Below, piece after piece: positions 7,708 through 16,079 of a stretch of 64,000 bases of DNA (its first letter is position 1; each line of letters begins with the position of its first letter). Origin of the DNA: Acidaminococcus fermentans_A (lineage in GTDB: Bacteria; Bacillota; Negativicutes; Acidaminococcales; Acidaminococcaceae); assembly GCF_052216985.1 (NCBI RefSeq), contig NZ_JBQOUY010000004.1:1-64000 (forward strand). The letters are read 5' to 3'. The notes below the pieces were generated by a model that made no database searches, was not told where the DNA came from, and worked only from the letters and a program-made list of their open reading frames with translations. Both the position numbers and the translations under genes were made by a program.

Positions 7708-8163
7708 TTAAAACATGGTATTGTTGTTTTCTGCTTTTTCCGGGATATCCTGGATCACATCCCAGTGTTCCACGACTTTGCCCTTTTTGACCCGGAAAAT
7801 ATCCACGGCCGCCTGGCCACGGTCCTGGGCGTTCAGTTTGATGTGGTTGTGGATGAATACCAGGTCCCCATCTGCCCCCATGTGCTTGATTTCTGCGGTG
7901 CTTTCCGGGAATTCCTTCAGGAATCCGGTAACGCCTTCCTTAAAAGCCTCTTTCCCGTCTTTAAAGCCAGGGTTGTGCTGAATATAGTGATCGCCCGTCA
8001 GTTGGTCAATGACTTCTGGATGGTGTTCATTGAAGATCTGGTTCCAGAAATAGGCAGCCAGTTCTTTGTTGTTCTTGAAATGGGGAGCCGCGCCAGCAAC
8101 GCCCGGCAGTATCCCACACAGCAGCAGTCCCAGGGAAAGGGTGAGTAATTTTTTCTTCATCAT
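7708..8163 (-). CDS. Exported SnoaL-like (NTF2-fold) protein
   Basis: The 151-residue product starts with a classic signal peptide (MMKKKLLTLSLGLLLCGILP, cleavage probably after VAGAA). The mature part matches the SnoaL-like NTF2 fold: the HHPEVIDQLTGDHYIQHNPG block near residue 50 is the typical entry motif of the polyketide-cyclase-like group, and it ends with VEHWDVIQDIPE. Members of this group are often annotated as predicted ester cyclases, but few have known substrates. A Shine-Dalgarno AAAGGAGG precedes the start. Location would be the periplasm. Confidence 0.75.
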   Translation of the reverse strand: MMKKKLLTLSLGLLLCGILPGVAGAAPHFKNNKELAAYFWNQIFNEHHPEVIDQLTGDHYIQHNPGFKDGKEAFKEGVTGFLKEFPESTAEIKHMGADGDLVFIHNHIKLNAQDRGQAAVDIFRVKKGKVVEHWDVIQDIPEKAENNNTMF

Positions 8164-8270
8164 AGCTAAACAGCCTCCTTTGTTTTGGTTAGCTTACCAT
8201 AACTTCTGCAAAAATAAAAGAAGGCACTTTTAGGTAACCCCCTACCCGTGCAGAGCCGGGGCTTTCATGA

Positions 8271-8276
8271 TATAAT
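8271..8276 (+). promoter_or_regulatory. -10 box upstream of dapF
   Basis: A perfect TATAAT lies 34 nt before the dapF start. No convincing -35 hexamer is found at 17 nt, so only the -10 is reported. Confidence 0.4.
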
Positions 8277-8309
8277 GAAGATTCAATAGAAGATGAGGGG
8301 GAGAACTCC

Positions 8310-9200
8310 ATGAAAATGAAATTCACCAAAATGCATGGCTGCGGCAATGATTATGTCTATGTGGATTGTATGGATCGGATGCTGCCCAATCCGGAGAAAA
8401 TTTCGGAATACATCAGTCCACGGAGGTTTGGCATAGGGTCTGATGGGCTGATCTGCATCTGTCCTTCAGAAAAAGCCGATTTTCGGATGCGGATGTTCAA
8501 TCTGGATGGATCGGAAGGGAAAATGTGCGGGAACGGGTCCCGGTGCATCGCCAAATATGTCTATGACAAAGGCTTGACCCAGAAGGATACCATCACCCTG
8601 GAGACGCTGGGAGGCATCAAGACTATCCAAATGACAGTACAGGATGGCAAAGTGGTCCTGGCGGAAGTGGATATGGGGAAAGCTGATACACAGGTATCTT
8701 CTTTGCCCATGGATTGGCCGGCAGGGACTTGTGTGGATCAGCCTGTGACGTTCACCCGGCCGGATGGCACGTCTCTGACAGTCCGGGGAACCGCAGTCTC
8801 CATGGGAAATCCTCATTTTGTCTGCTTCGTGGAGGATGTGGAGACAGCCCCGGTGGAAGCCGTGGGACGGATCATCGAAAATTCACCCCTCTTTCCTGAA
8901 AGGACCAATGTGGAATTTGTCCAGGTGGTGGATGGAAACTATGTGAAGTTCCGGGTCTGGGAACGGGGCAGCGGAGAAACCTGGGCTTGCGGTACGGGGG
9001 CCTGTGCTGTAGGGTATACCTGCGTGGTCCTGGGGAAAGCGGGAACCCGCGGTCAATTCTTGAAAGTGGAAGCCAAAGGGGGCATGCTCCAGGTCCGTAT
9101 CGGGGAAGACGATGCGGTGATACTGAAGGGGCCTGCCACTACGGTCTATGAAGGGGAAATCGAGATTCCGGAAGAAATTTTGGAAGAAAAGTTGAAATAA
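8310..9200 (+). CDS. dapF: Diaminopimelate epimerase
   Basis: DapF converts LL-diaminopimelate to the meso form for peptidoglycan and lysine. The 296-residue sequence has the N-terminal FTKMHGCGNDYVYVD block and the two catalytic cysteines in symmetric loops, MCGNGSRCIAKY (about residue 74) and WACGTGACAVGYT (about residue 230). The intervening GNPHFVCFVED block also matches. Start ATG follows GGGGGAG. It stands directly upstream of dapL, whose product supplies its substrate, so the two genes cover the last steps of the aminotransferase variant of the DAP pathway. Confidence 0.96.
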   Translation: MKMKFTKMHGCGNDYVYVDCMDRMLPNPEKISEYISPRRFGIGSDGLICICPSEKADFRMRMFNLDGSEGKMCGNGSRCIAKYVYDKGLTQKDTITLETLGGIKTIQMTVQDGKVVLAEVDMGKADTQVSSLPMDWPAGTCVDQPVTFTRPDGTSLTVRGTAVSMGNPHFVCFVEDVETAPVEAVGRIIENSPLFPERTNVEFVQVVDGNYVKFRVWERGSGETWACGTGACAVGYTCVVLGKAGTRGQFLKVEAKGGMLQVRIGEDDAVILKGPATTVYEGEIEIPEEILEEKLK

Positions 9201-9282
9201 TTGACATTCCTCTGAGCCTACTTTACAATAAATAAAGGTTCCACAGGGGAATACATCGTTTTGCATTAAAGGAGAATCAGAT

Positions 9283-10482
9283 ATGGCCTTAGTGAATGGA
9301 AATTTTGCAAAGTTGAAGGAAAGCTACCTGTTTGCAGATATTGCTGCACGGGTAAGGGCTTTCAGTGAGGCACACCCAGAAAAGAAAATCATCAAGATGG
9401 GCATTGGAGATGTAACGCTCCCGTTGGCCCCCTCCGTCATCGCTGCCATGGCAAAGGCTGTGGAAGAAATGGGACATAAAGAAACCTTCAGAGGGTATGG
9501 TCCGGAACAGGGCTATGGATTCCTCCAGGAAGCCATCCAGAAATATTACGCCCGGCATGGCGTTGAACTTGATGTCAAAGAAATCTTCGTCAGTGACGGG
9601 GCCAAGAGCGACTGTGGCAACATCACGGATCTGTTTGATGACAGCAATGTGGTCCTGGTCCCGGATCCAGTGTATCCGGTCTATGTGGATACCAATGTGA
9701 TGCGGGGCCGTAAGATCCTGTACATGAACGGAACCCCAGAAAATGGGTTCCTGCCCATGCCGGACCCGGCTGTCAAAGCGGACATCATCTATCTGTGTTC
9801 TCCCAACAACCCCACGGGGGCTGCCTATAGCAAAGAACAGCTGAAGGAATGGGTGGACTACGCCCGGAAGAATGACGCCATCATCCTGTACGATGCAGCT
9901 TATGAATCTTTCATTACCAATCCGGATGTACCGCGGAGCATTTTTGCGATTCCGGGGGCTAAAGACTGCGCCATTGAACTGTGCTCCTTCTCCAAGACCG
10001 CTGGGTTCACCGGAACTCGCTGCGGATATACCGTAGTGCCGCTGCAGCTAACCCGGAAGACACCGGAAGGACAGGAACTGAGCCTGAACAAAATGTGGCT
10101 CCGCCGCCAGACTACCAAGTTCAATGGGGTGAACTACATTGTCCAAAGAGGAGCGGAAGCCGCCATGTCCCCCGTGGGCGAAAAGGAATGCGGAGAAATG
10201 CTGGCCTATTATCGGGAAAATGCCCGGATGATGATGGAAACCTTCGATAAGAAAGGATACACCTATTATGGCGGTGTCTATTCTCCCTATGTGTGGGTGA
10301 AATGCCCCAACGACATGGGCAGCTGGGACTATTTCGACCATCTGCTGAACGACCTGGCCATCGTAGGGACTCCTGGCGCCGGTTTCGGCACCATGGGCGA
10401 AGGCTATCTGCGGCTTAGTGCGTTCGGGACCCATGAAGGCACCAAAGAAGCCATGGAACGGATCGGGAAAGACAATATCTGA
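9283..10482 (+). CDS. dapL: LL-diaminopimelate aminotransferase
   Basis: DapL makes LL-diaminopimelate from tetrahydrodipicolinate in one step with glutamate as donor, by-passing the succinyl or acetyl routes. The 399-residue fold-type I PLP enzyme shows the N-terminal LPLAPSVIAAM segment, SDGAKSD, the PDPVYPVYVDTN block, NNPTG, and the PLP lysine in SFSKTAGFTGTRCGYT. The Shine-Dalgarno AAAGGAGA precedes ATG at 9283. The 82-nt gap after dapF has no terminator, so the pair is probably co-transcribed. Confidence 0.95.
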   Translation: MALVNGNFAKLKESYLFADIAARVRAFSEAHPEKKIIKMGIGDVTLPLAPSVIAAMAKAVEEMGHKETFRGYGPEQGYGFLQEAIQKYYARHGVELDVKEIFVSDGAKSDCGNITDLFDDSNVVLVPDPVYPVYVDTNVMRGRKILYMNGTPENGFLPMPDPAVKADIIYLCSPNNPTGAAYSKEQLKEWVDYARKNDAIILYDAAYESFITNPDVPRSIFAIPGAKDCAIELCSFSKTAGFTGTRCGYTVVPLQLTRKTPEGQELSLNKMWLRRQTTKFNGVNYIVQRGAEAAMSPVGEKECGEMLAYYRENARMMMETFDKKGYTYYGGVYSPYVWVKCPNDMGSWDYFDHLLNDLAIVGTPGAGFGTMGEGYLRLSAFGTHEGTKEAMERIGKDNI

Positions 10483-10505
10483 TATACGGAAAGGATGGAT
10501 TGGAT

Positions 10506-10946
10506 ATGAAAAAAATCATCATGATGCTGACGGCAGTCATGTCTCTGGGTATGGCCAGTCTGGGCTTTGCCAGCCCGGCCAGTGACCTGCTGGCCCAGGA
10601 AGAAGCAACGACGACGAAGGTCTTCGGACTGCTCCAGGGCAAGGGACAGCTGGCAGAAGTTTCCACCGGATTCTCTCCGGCTCTCCAGAAAAATTTCACG
10701 GCAGTTGCTCTGGCTAATATGAAAAAGGGCGTGACGGAAGAACTGGGCGGCATCAGCAACCTGAAGCTGGTCCGTCTGGATAAATTTATGGATGGTGACC
10801 GCCTGATCTATATCGGCGATGCCAAAAAAGCCCCTAATGTGCAGGTGACCTTTGTCTTCAGTGTCAAAGGCAAGAAGGCAGAACTCCAGGCGCTGAACAT
10901 GATCCCTGTAGAAGTGAAGCAGGTCAAGAACAACCAGGCAAAATAA
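10506..10946 (+). CDS. Small exported protein of unknown function
   Basis: The ATG at 10506 lies 7 nt after AAGGATGG and is preferred to an in-frame TTG at 10500. The 146-residue product has a signal peptide (MKKIIMMLTAVMSLGMASLG, cleavage near GFAS-PAS). The mature domain of about 125 residues alternates helices and strands (FGLLQGKGQLAEVSTGFSPA; VQVTFVFSVKGKKAELQALN). Its pattern resembles small periplasmic DUF3887-like domains, but I cannot assign it firmly. It follows dapL by 23 nt and may be co-transcribed. Confidence 0.7.
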   Translation: MKKIIMMLTAVMSLGMASLGFASPASDLLAQEEATTTKVFGLLQGKGQLAEVSTGFSPALQKNFTAVALANMKKGVTEELGGISNLKLVRLDKFMDGDRLIYIGDAKKAPNVQVTFVFSVKGKKAELQALNMIPVEVKQVKNNQAK

Positions 10947-10968
10947 TAGGTGCCGCCTACGCGGCACC

Positions 10969-11087
10969 GGTCACGAGCCTCGGGTCACGAGTCTCGGGCC
11001 AAAGGAAAGGTGCTGTGAAAAATCATTTTTTTACAGCACCTTTTTGGTCACTCGTCCAGAGACCTGTGACAAGAGACCAGTGACAGG
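10969..11087. repeat. Heptad repeat arms flanking a terminator
   Basis: The left arm (10969-11000) reads GGTCACG, AGCCTCG, GGTCACG, AGTCTCG. The right arm (11046-11087) reads GGTCACT, CGTCCAG, AGACCTG, TGACAAG, AGACCAG, TGACAGG. They bracket the hairpin at 11006-11045. A short GC hairpin (GGTGCCG..CGGCACC, 10950-10968) precedes the left arm. Confidence 0.6.
11006..11045 (+). terminator. Terminator after the dapF-dapL group
   Basis: AAGGTGCTGT pairs with ACAGCACCTT and is followed by a T run, giving a clear intrinsic terminator on the plus strand. Confidence 0.8.
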
Positions 11088-11112
11088 GGGGTGTGAATTT
11101 TTCACACCCCCC
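11086..11112. terminator. Hairpin at the end of the pot operon
   Basis: A 12-bp stem GGGGGGTGTGAA / TTCACACCCCCC with a TTT loop starts right after the potD stop codon. It lacks a good T run on the minus strand. It carries the GTGAA/TTCAC core found in other hairpins of this window. Confidence 0.6.
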
Positions 11113-11114
11113 CT

Positions 11115-12176
11115 TTATCGTATGGTCTTCAGTTCCGTCCAATATTTGTCGTACAGGGTAATCCCATCCCCGATGTCGTGGAGCCATTCACCCTCTTTCA
11201 GATGGGTGATGGCGGTGTTCAGCATGGGGTCCTCCAGATATTTCTTGGAATGGTATTTCCGGGCATTGCTGTTGGGATCGTTGTAGCCGATGGCTTCATA
11301 GTTCTTGGCACTGATTTCCGGATCGAACAGGAAATTGATGAATTTCTCTGCCAGGTCTTTGTGTTTGGCTCCTTTGGGGATGGCTAGGGTATCGGCCCAG
11401 ACCAGAGTCCCTTCCTTGGGGATCACAAAGCCCAGGTTGGGATTCTCCTTGTAGCTGAAGGAGGCATCCCCGGACCACATGGTCCCTATCCAGCCTTCTT
11501 CGGCGATGAATTTCTGTTTGAGGCCGTCCGTATCGTAGGCCAGGATATTGGGGACCAGTTTTTCCAGATCCTGGAAGGCTTTTTTCAGTTGTTCCGGATC
11601 AGTGGAATTATTGGACCATCCGTTTTTCTTTAGGGCCATGCCGATGACTTCCCGGCTGTCGTTGAGGAGGATGACCCGTCCCTTGTATTCCGGGTCCCAT
11701 AAATCATTCCAGGAGGAAGGCGGGGTCTTCACATATTTTTTGTTATAGACGATTCCCGTCATCCCCCAGGTGTAGACTACAGAATATTCGCCCGTAGGAT
11801 CGAACTGGGGATGCTGGAGATTGTCCATCATGTTCTTCGTATTGGGGATGGCCTTTTTATCCAGCTTTTCCAGCAGGTTGAGCTTGATCATGGTGGAGAC
11901 CATGTAGTCGGAAGGCTGGATCAGATCATACTGGGCGCCTCCTGCCTGGAGCTTGGCTAACAGTTCTTCGTTGTTGGCAAAGACGTCGTAGTTGACTTTG
12001 CAGTTATATTTCTTTTCAAAAGCCTTGATGACTTCCGGGTCGAAATTATCGGCCCAGCTGAACAGGTTCAGGACATGCTTCCCTTCTTCCGGCTGTTTCT
12101 TTTCTTCGCCGCAGCCGGCGGTCATGAACAGCAGGAGAGTCAAAACGAGGCAGCACAGCCATTGGATCTTTTTCAC
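11115..12176 (-). CDS. potD: Spermidine/putrescine-binding lipoprotein
   Basis: PotD captures polyamines outside the cytoplasmic membrane for the PotABC importer. The 353-residue protein begins with a lipoprotein signal (hydrophobic stretch, then lipobox TAGC with Cys22) and continues with the family entry LNLFSWADNFDPEVIKAFEKKY. The polyamine-site acidic and aromatic residues are carried in segments such as DLIQPSDYMV, YTWGMTGIVYN and WSGDASFSY. Length is typical. It is the last gene of potABCD, 6 nt after potC. Specificity for putrescine versus spermidine cannot be read from sequence. Confidence 0.93.
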   Translation of the reverse strand: MKKIQWLCCLVLTLLLFMTAGCGEEKKQPEEGKHVLNLFSWADNFDPEVIKAFEKKYNCKVNYDVFANNEELLAKLQAGGAQYDLIQPSDYMVSTMIKLNLLEKLDKKAIPNTKNMMDNLQHPQFDPTGEYSVVYTWGMTGIVYNKKYVKTPPSSWNDLWDPEYKGRVILLNDSREVIGMALKKNGWSNNSTDPEQLKKAFQDLEKLVPNILAYDTDGLKQKFIAEEGWIGTMWSGDASFSYKENPNLGFVIPKEGTLVWADTLAIPKGAKHKDLAEKFINFLFDPEISAKNYEAIGYNDPNSNARKYHSKKYLEDPMLNTAITHLKEGEWLHDIGDGITLYDKYWTELKTIR

Positions 12177-12182
12177 GCAGCA

Positions 12183-12980
12183 TCAGTCCTTTCGGGAAGA
12201 GTGGTAGCCCCGCTTCTGCAGCAGCTGGGAAACCACTACCAGGGAGATGGTGACCAGCATCATGCAGGTGGAGAGGGCGTTGATCTGGGGAGAAATCCCT
12301 CTCTTGACCATGGCGTAGATGTAGAGGGGCAGGGTGGTGGAATTGGGACCGGCCACAAAGAAGCTGATGACGAAATCATCGATGGACAGGGTGAAAGCCA
12401 TCAGGGCACCGGCGACGATCCCGGGCAGGATCATGGGAAAGGTCACATACCGGAAGGCCTGCCAAGGCGTAGCGTACAGATCGCTGGCCGCCTCTTCCAG
12501 GTCCTGCCGGCAGCCTTCCAGCCGGGCACCTACGGTAATGATCACAAAGGAGATGCAGAAGGTGATGTGGGCGATGATCAGCGTTGGCCGTCCCAAGGGG
12601 ATCCCCACTTGAGAAAAGAGTACCAGCAGGGAAAGCCCCATGACGATTTCCGGAATCAAGATGGGCAGGTACAGCAGGCTGTTGATCAGCAGTTTGCAGC
12701 GGTACTGGTAGCGGTGGAGCGCCAGGGCTGCCAGGGTGCCCATGACCGTAGTGACCACAGTGGTGATGGCGGCAATCAGCAGGCTGTTGCCCAGGGCTTC
12801 CAGCACCCGGTCGTTATGGAGCAGGGAGATGTACCATTTTAAGGTAAAACCGGTCCATACTGCGTTGATCCGGGAATCATTGAAGGAATACAGGGAAAGG
12901 ATCAGGAGGGGCAGGTATAAAAAGGCCAGGATGGCCAGGGAATAAGCTACCAAAGTGGCGCTACGCCAGTTTTTCTTCAT
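12183..12980 (-). CDS. potC: Polyamine ABC transporter permease PotC
   Basis: The 265-residue inner-membrane permease has six predicted transmembrane helices, with the FNDSRINAVWTGFTLKWY segment typical of PotC after helix 1. The cytoplasmic coupling motif EAASDLYATPWQAFRYVTFPMILPGI matches the EAA loop that contacts PotA. It overlaps the 3' end of potB by 20 nt, an arrangement common in this operon. Confidence 0.94.
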   Translation of the reverse strand: MKKNWRSATLVAYSLAILAFLYLPLLILSLYSFNDSRINAVWTGFTLKWYISLLHNDRVLEALGNSLLIAAITTVVTTVMGTLAALALHRYQYRCKLLINSLLYLPILIPEIVMGLSLLVLFSQVGIPLGRPTLIIAHITFCISFVIITVGARLEGCRQDLEEAASDLYATPWQAFRYVTFPMILPGIVAGALMAFTLSIDDFVISFFVAGPNSTTLPLYIYAMVKRGISPQINALSTCMMLVTISLVVVSQLLQKRGYHSSRKD

Positions 12981-13821
12981 GACGTTTTCCTCCTTTCTGG
13001 GCTTCCAAAGCCTTGTAATACAGAATGATCATCACCAGGGATAGCAGTGCCAGGATGATGGAAAGGGCTGAGCCGAAGGGCCAGTCACGGGCAGCCAGGA
13101 ACTGGTTCTGGATCACATTGCCCATGAGGGAGCTTTTGGCACCGCCCATGATATCCGGGACTACGAACATCCCCAGGGAGGAAATGAACACCAGGATGGA
13201 ACCGGCTGCCACTCCGGGCAGGGTGAGTGGCAGAGTGATTTTCCGGAAGGCCGTGAAGGGGGAGGCTCCCAGGTCGCTGGCCGCTTCCAGCAGCCGTTTG
13301 TCCATCTGTTCCAGGGAAACATAGATGGGAAGGACCATGAAGGGAAGCAGACCATAGACCATCCCCAGGAGAACGGCGGTATTGTTGTACAGCAGTCCCA
13401 GAGGCTTCTCGATGAAGCCGAAATGGAGCAGGAAGGTATTGACCAGTCCCTGGGCCCGGAGGATGATGACCCAGGAATAGGAACGGATCAGGAAGTTGAT
13501 CCAGAAAGGGATCATCACCAGGATGATCCCGGCCTGCTGCCATTTTTTGGGCAGGATCATGGCAATGGTATAGGCAACCGGGTAACCCATGGCAAAGGTC
13601 CAGAGGGTGGTGACAAAAGCGGTGCCCAGGGTGAAGACAAAGATCTTCAGATACAAGGGTTCTAGAAAACGGAGATAGTTGGCCAGGTTCCATTGAAAAA
13701 CCACCTGGCCATAGGCTGTACGGGAGGCGAAGGAGACCACCACCACAATCAGGAGCGGCAGGGCAAAGAAAAGCCCCAGCCATCCCATAGCTGGCAGTAC
13801 CAGCAGTTTCCCCCGCTTCAT
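12961..13821 (-). CDS. potB: Polyamine ABC transporter permease PotB
   Basis: The start at 13821 (MKRGKLLVLP...) overlaps the potA stop by four bases; a longer upstream frame exists but lies inside potA. The 286-residue protein has six transmembrane segments, the PotB-type periplasmic region FQWNLANYLRFLEPLYLKIF, and the EAA loop EAASDLGASPFTAFRKITLPLTLPGV. It forms the translocation channel with PotC. Confidence 0.94.
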   Translation of the reverse strand: MKRGKLLVLPAMGWLGLFFALPLLIVVVVSFASRTAYGQVVFQWNLANYLRFLEPLYLKIFVFTLGTAFVTTLWTFAMGYPVAYTIAMILPKKWQQAGIILVMIPFWINFLIRSYSWVIILRAQGLVNTFLLHFGFIEKPLGLLYNNTAVLLGMVYGLLPFMVLPIYVSLEQMDKRLLEAASDLGASPFTAFRKITLPLTLPGVAAGSILVFISSLGMFVVPDIMGGAKSSLMGNVIQNQFLAARDWPFGSALSIILALLSLVMIILYYKALEAQKGGKRHEEKLA

Positions 13822-14822
13822 TTCGTCACCTGGACACCGTCTTGGGTGTTCCACCAGATCCCTACCCGGTCTTCCACGGACCATTTCCGATAGTCTTCAT
13901 AATATTGGTAGGCTGTGACCATTTCCCGGGAATCGTCCAAGCGGATGAACAGTTTGTCGAAGGTCCCGCAGAACAGGATCTGCTCGATGGTCCCGGTGTA
14001 GAAAGGTTTTGTGCCCTGACTTTCCCTACCGTCCAGGGCACACACATTGATGAACTGGGGCCGCACGGACAGCAGCCGGCTATCATCATCCGGAAGAGGG
14101 AAAAAGTTATTTTCTCCGATGAAGCTGGCGGCGAACCGGCTCCGGGGATACTGATAGATTCTGGCTGGAGGATCGTCCTGTTCGATCCGGCCACCGTTTA
14201 CGATGATGACCCGATCGCTCATGGTGAGGGCTTCTTCCTGATCGTGGGTGACGTAGATGAAAGTGATGCCCAGCCGCTGCTGCAGATTCCGCAGTTCCAG
14301 CTGCATGGTCTTCCGCAGTTTGTAGTCCAGGGCACCCAATGGTTCGTCCAGCAACAGGACTTTGGGATTGTTGACCAGGGCCCGGGCAATGGCTACGCGC
14401 TGCTGCTGTCCGCCGCTCATCTGTTGGGGCTTCCGGTACCGGAGCGCTTCCAGCTGGGTCAGATGCAGCACATCAGCGATCCGTTTCTGCTGTTCTTTGC
14501 GGGGGACTTTCTTCATCAGCAGCCCGAAACGGATATTTTCTTCCACTGTCATATGAGGGAAAAGGGCATAGTGTTGGAACACCATGTTCACATCCCGTTT
14601 ATAGGGCGCCAGTTGGGTGACATCTTCGTTGTCCAAAAAAATATGGCCTGCCGTGGGCGTTTCCAGACCGGCGATCATGCGCAGCATGGTGGTCTTCCCG
14701 CAGCCGGAGGGGCCTAAAAGGGTTACGAATTCCCCGTCGCAGATAGTCAGATTGAGAGTGGGGATGATCAGTTCTCCTTCAAATTCCTTGGTGATCCCCA
14801 CCAGACGGATCATTTCTTTCAT
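13818..14822 (-). CDS. potA: Polyamine ABC transporter ATPase PotA
   Basis: The 334-residue ATPase has Walker A GPSGCGKTT (about residues 37-45), Q-loop, signature MSGGQQQRVAIARAL, Walker B LLLDEPLGALD and the H-loop VTHDQEEAL, followed by a C-terminal TOBE-like regulatory domain (about residues 240-334). It is the first gene of potABCD. A minus-strand TATAAT (14868-14863) about 40 nt upstream may be the -10 box. The operon diverges from rplU. Imported polyamines may matter for the cell wall, because Negativicutes link cadaverine or putrescine to peptidoglycan. Confidence 0.95.
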   Translation of the reverse strand: MKEMIRLVGITKEFEGELIIPTLNLTICDGEFVTLLGPSGCGKTTMLRMIAGLETPTAGHIFLDNEDVTQLAPYKRDVNMVFQHYALFPHMTVEENIRFGLLMKKVPRKEQQKRIADVLHLTQLEALRYRKPQQMSGGQQQRVAIARALVNNPKVLLLDEPLGALDYKLRKTMQLELRNLQQRLGITFIYVTHDQEEALTMSDRVIIVNGGRIEQDDPPARIYQYPRSRFAASFIGENNFFPLPDDDSRLLSVRPQFINVCALDGRESQGTKPFYTGTIEQILFCGTFDKLFIRLDDSREMVTAYQYYEDYRKWSVEDRVGIWWNTQDGVQVTK

Positions 14823-14943
14823 CTTTGATTCTCACGACCTTTCTTAGGTTTGCAATTCAATTATTATAGCATGTTTCCCCTTCCAGGCATACAGAAAAAA
14901 GTTCCTGTTTCCGGGAGGGGAAAGGGAGATCCCAAAGAAAAAC

Positions 14944-14972
14944 TTGCTTTTTTGGCGGTCTTATAGTATACT
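14944..14972 (+). promoter_or_regulatory. rplU promoter
   Basis: TTGCTT (14944-14949) and TATACT (14967-14972) are spaced by 17 nt, about 105 nt upstream of rplU. The long untranslated leader agrees with an autoregulatory leader. Confidence 0.6.
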
Positions 14973-14979
14973 AGCAAGG

Positions 14980-15077
14980 CTGAATGTGAATTTGGCACTA
15001 CCGCCCGGAGAGGTTCCGAAAAACTCCGGAAGGAGTTACCGTATTCGGCGAGTCTTGGAATGAGGGAGGTGCAGAAT
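14980..15077 (+). ncRNA. Candidate L21 leader RNA
   Basis: About 98 nt lie between the promoter and rplU and contain a local stem CGGAG / CTCCG (15006-15010 with 15024-15028). Firmicutes commonly carry an L21 leader here that binds L21 protein. The assignment rests on position and partial structure only; I could not compare it with the covariance model. Confidence 0.4.
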
Positions 15078-15389
15078 ATGTACGCTATTATCCGTACAGG
15101 TGGCAAACAGTACCGCGTCAGCGAAGGCGATGTACTGAACGTTGAAAAACTGAACGTTGAAGAAGGCCAGGAAGTCGTTTTTGACGAAGTCCTGACGGTT
15201 GTCAACGATGGCGATGTGAAAGTAGGGGCTCCTACCGTAGCCGGCGCCAAAGTGACCGCTAAGGTCGCTAAACAGGGCAAAGCCGATAAGATCTTTGTTT
15301 TCAAATACAGAGCAAAATCCAACTATCGGAAACGCCAGGGTCATCGTCAGCCTTTCACCCAGGTTGAAATCACTTCTATCGAAGCATAA
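15078..15389 (+). CDS. rplU: 50S ribosomal protein L21
   Basis: The 103-residue protein begins MYAIIRTGGKQYRV and ends with the RQPFTQVEITSI type tail of L21. The basic YRAKSNYRKRQGHRQ segment binds rRNA. The ATG at 15078 follows GGGAGGTG with good spacing. It heads the conserved Firmicutes cluster rplU-prp-rpmA. Confidence 0.97.
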   Translation: MYAIIRTGGKQYRVSEGDVLNVEKLNVEEGQEVVFDEVLTVVNDGDVKVGAPTVAGAKVTAKVAKQGKADKIFVFKYRAKSNYRKRQGHRQPFTQVEITSIEA

Positions 15390-15392
15390 GCC

Positions 15393-15722
15393 ATGATTGC
15401 CGTAGATATCTACTACAATCGGCATGGCAGGATCAGGCGGTACAGAGTATCGGGACATGCGGAGTACAGCCCGGAAGGGTTCGATGAAGTATGTTATGCT
15501 GTATCCCTGAATACCCAGGTGGCCGCCAATGGCCTCAATGAAGTGCTCCATCGGAAGGTGGATTACACCATTGACCAGGAAGACGGCAGCCTGGCGGTAA
15601 GACTGGTGGATGAGCCGGATGCAAAGACGGATGCAGTGCTGAAGACCATGGTCTGCGGCCTGCGCCATCTCCAGAAGACGTATTCCCAGGATTACCTTAT
15701 GATCAAGGAACACAGGAGGTGA
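15393..15722 (+). CDS. prp: Ribosomal-processing cysteine protease Prp
   Basis: Prp trims the N-terminal extension of ribosomal protein L27 before ribosome assembly. The 109-residue protein has the catalytic His in VSGHAEY (about residue 22) and Cys in DEVCYAVS (about residue 34). It lies between rplU and rpmA as in other Firmicutes, 3 nt after rplU, and its last bases overlap the rpmA Shine-Dalgarno. The adjacent L27 keeps an N-terminal extension, although with an altered cleavage sequence. Confidence 0.93.
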   Translation: MIAVDIYYNRHGRIRRYRVSGHAEYSPEGFDEVCYAVSLNTQVAANGLNEVLHRKVDYTIDQEDGSLAVRLVDEPDAKTDAVLKTMVCGLRHLQKTYSQDYLMIKEHRR

Positions 15723-15727
15723 ACATC

Positions 15728-16018
15728 GTGTTCGAATTAATCCTTCAATTACACGCTCATAAGAAAGGGTCCGGTTCTACCCACAACGGCCGTGACTCCA
15801 ACGCACAGCGCATGGGGACCAAAGCCCATGACGGTCAGCTGGTAACCGCAGGTTCCATCATCGTCCGTCAGCGCGGCACCCGTTTCCACATGGGCCAGAA
15901 CGTTGGTATGGGTAAAGACTACACCATCTATGCAAAAGTAGCCGGCAAGGTTGCTTTCGAAAGATGGGGCAAAGATCGTCGTACGATCAGCGTTTACCCG
16001 GTGGAAGCCGAAGCATAA
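15728..16018 (+). CDS. rpmA: 50S ribosomal protein L27 with cleavable N-terminus
   Basis: L27 reaches the peptidyl-transferase centre. The start is the GTG at 15728, 7 nt after AGGAGGT (15714-15720), giving 96 residues; an in-frame GTG at 15719 lies inside the Shine-Dalgarno. The mature body HKKGSGSTHNGRDSNAQRMG is typical. The N-terminal extension reads MFELILQLHA, where most Firmicutes have a LxLQFFA motif cut by Prp; here the two phenylalanines before the Ala are Leu-His. A terminator follows. Confidence 0.96.
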   Translation: MFELILQLHAHKKGSGSTHNGRDSNAQRMGTKAHDGQLVTAGSIIVRQRGTRFHMGQNVGMGKDYTIYAKVAGKVAFERWGKDRRTISVYPVEAEA

Positions 16019-16024
16019 AGAGCA

Positions 16025-16058
16025 AGAGGGCTGTCGTTTAGCGGCAGCCCTCTTTTTA
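16025..16058 (+). terminator. Terminator after rpmA
   Basis: AGAGGGCTG pairs with CAGCCCTCT around a GTCGTTTAGCGG-type loop, followed by TTTTTA. It ends the rplU-prp-rpmA transcript. Confidence 0.85.
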
Positions 16059-16079
16059 CGGAAATTCGGAGGAACGGTA

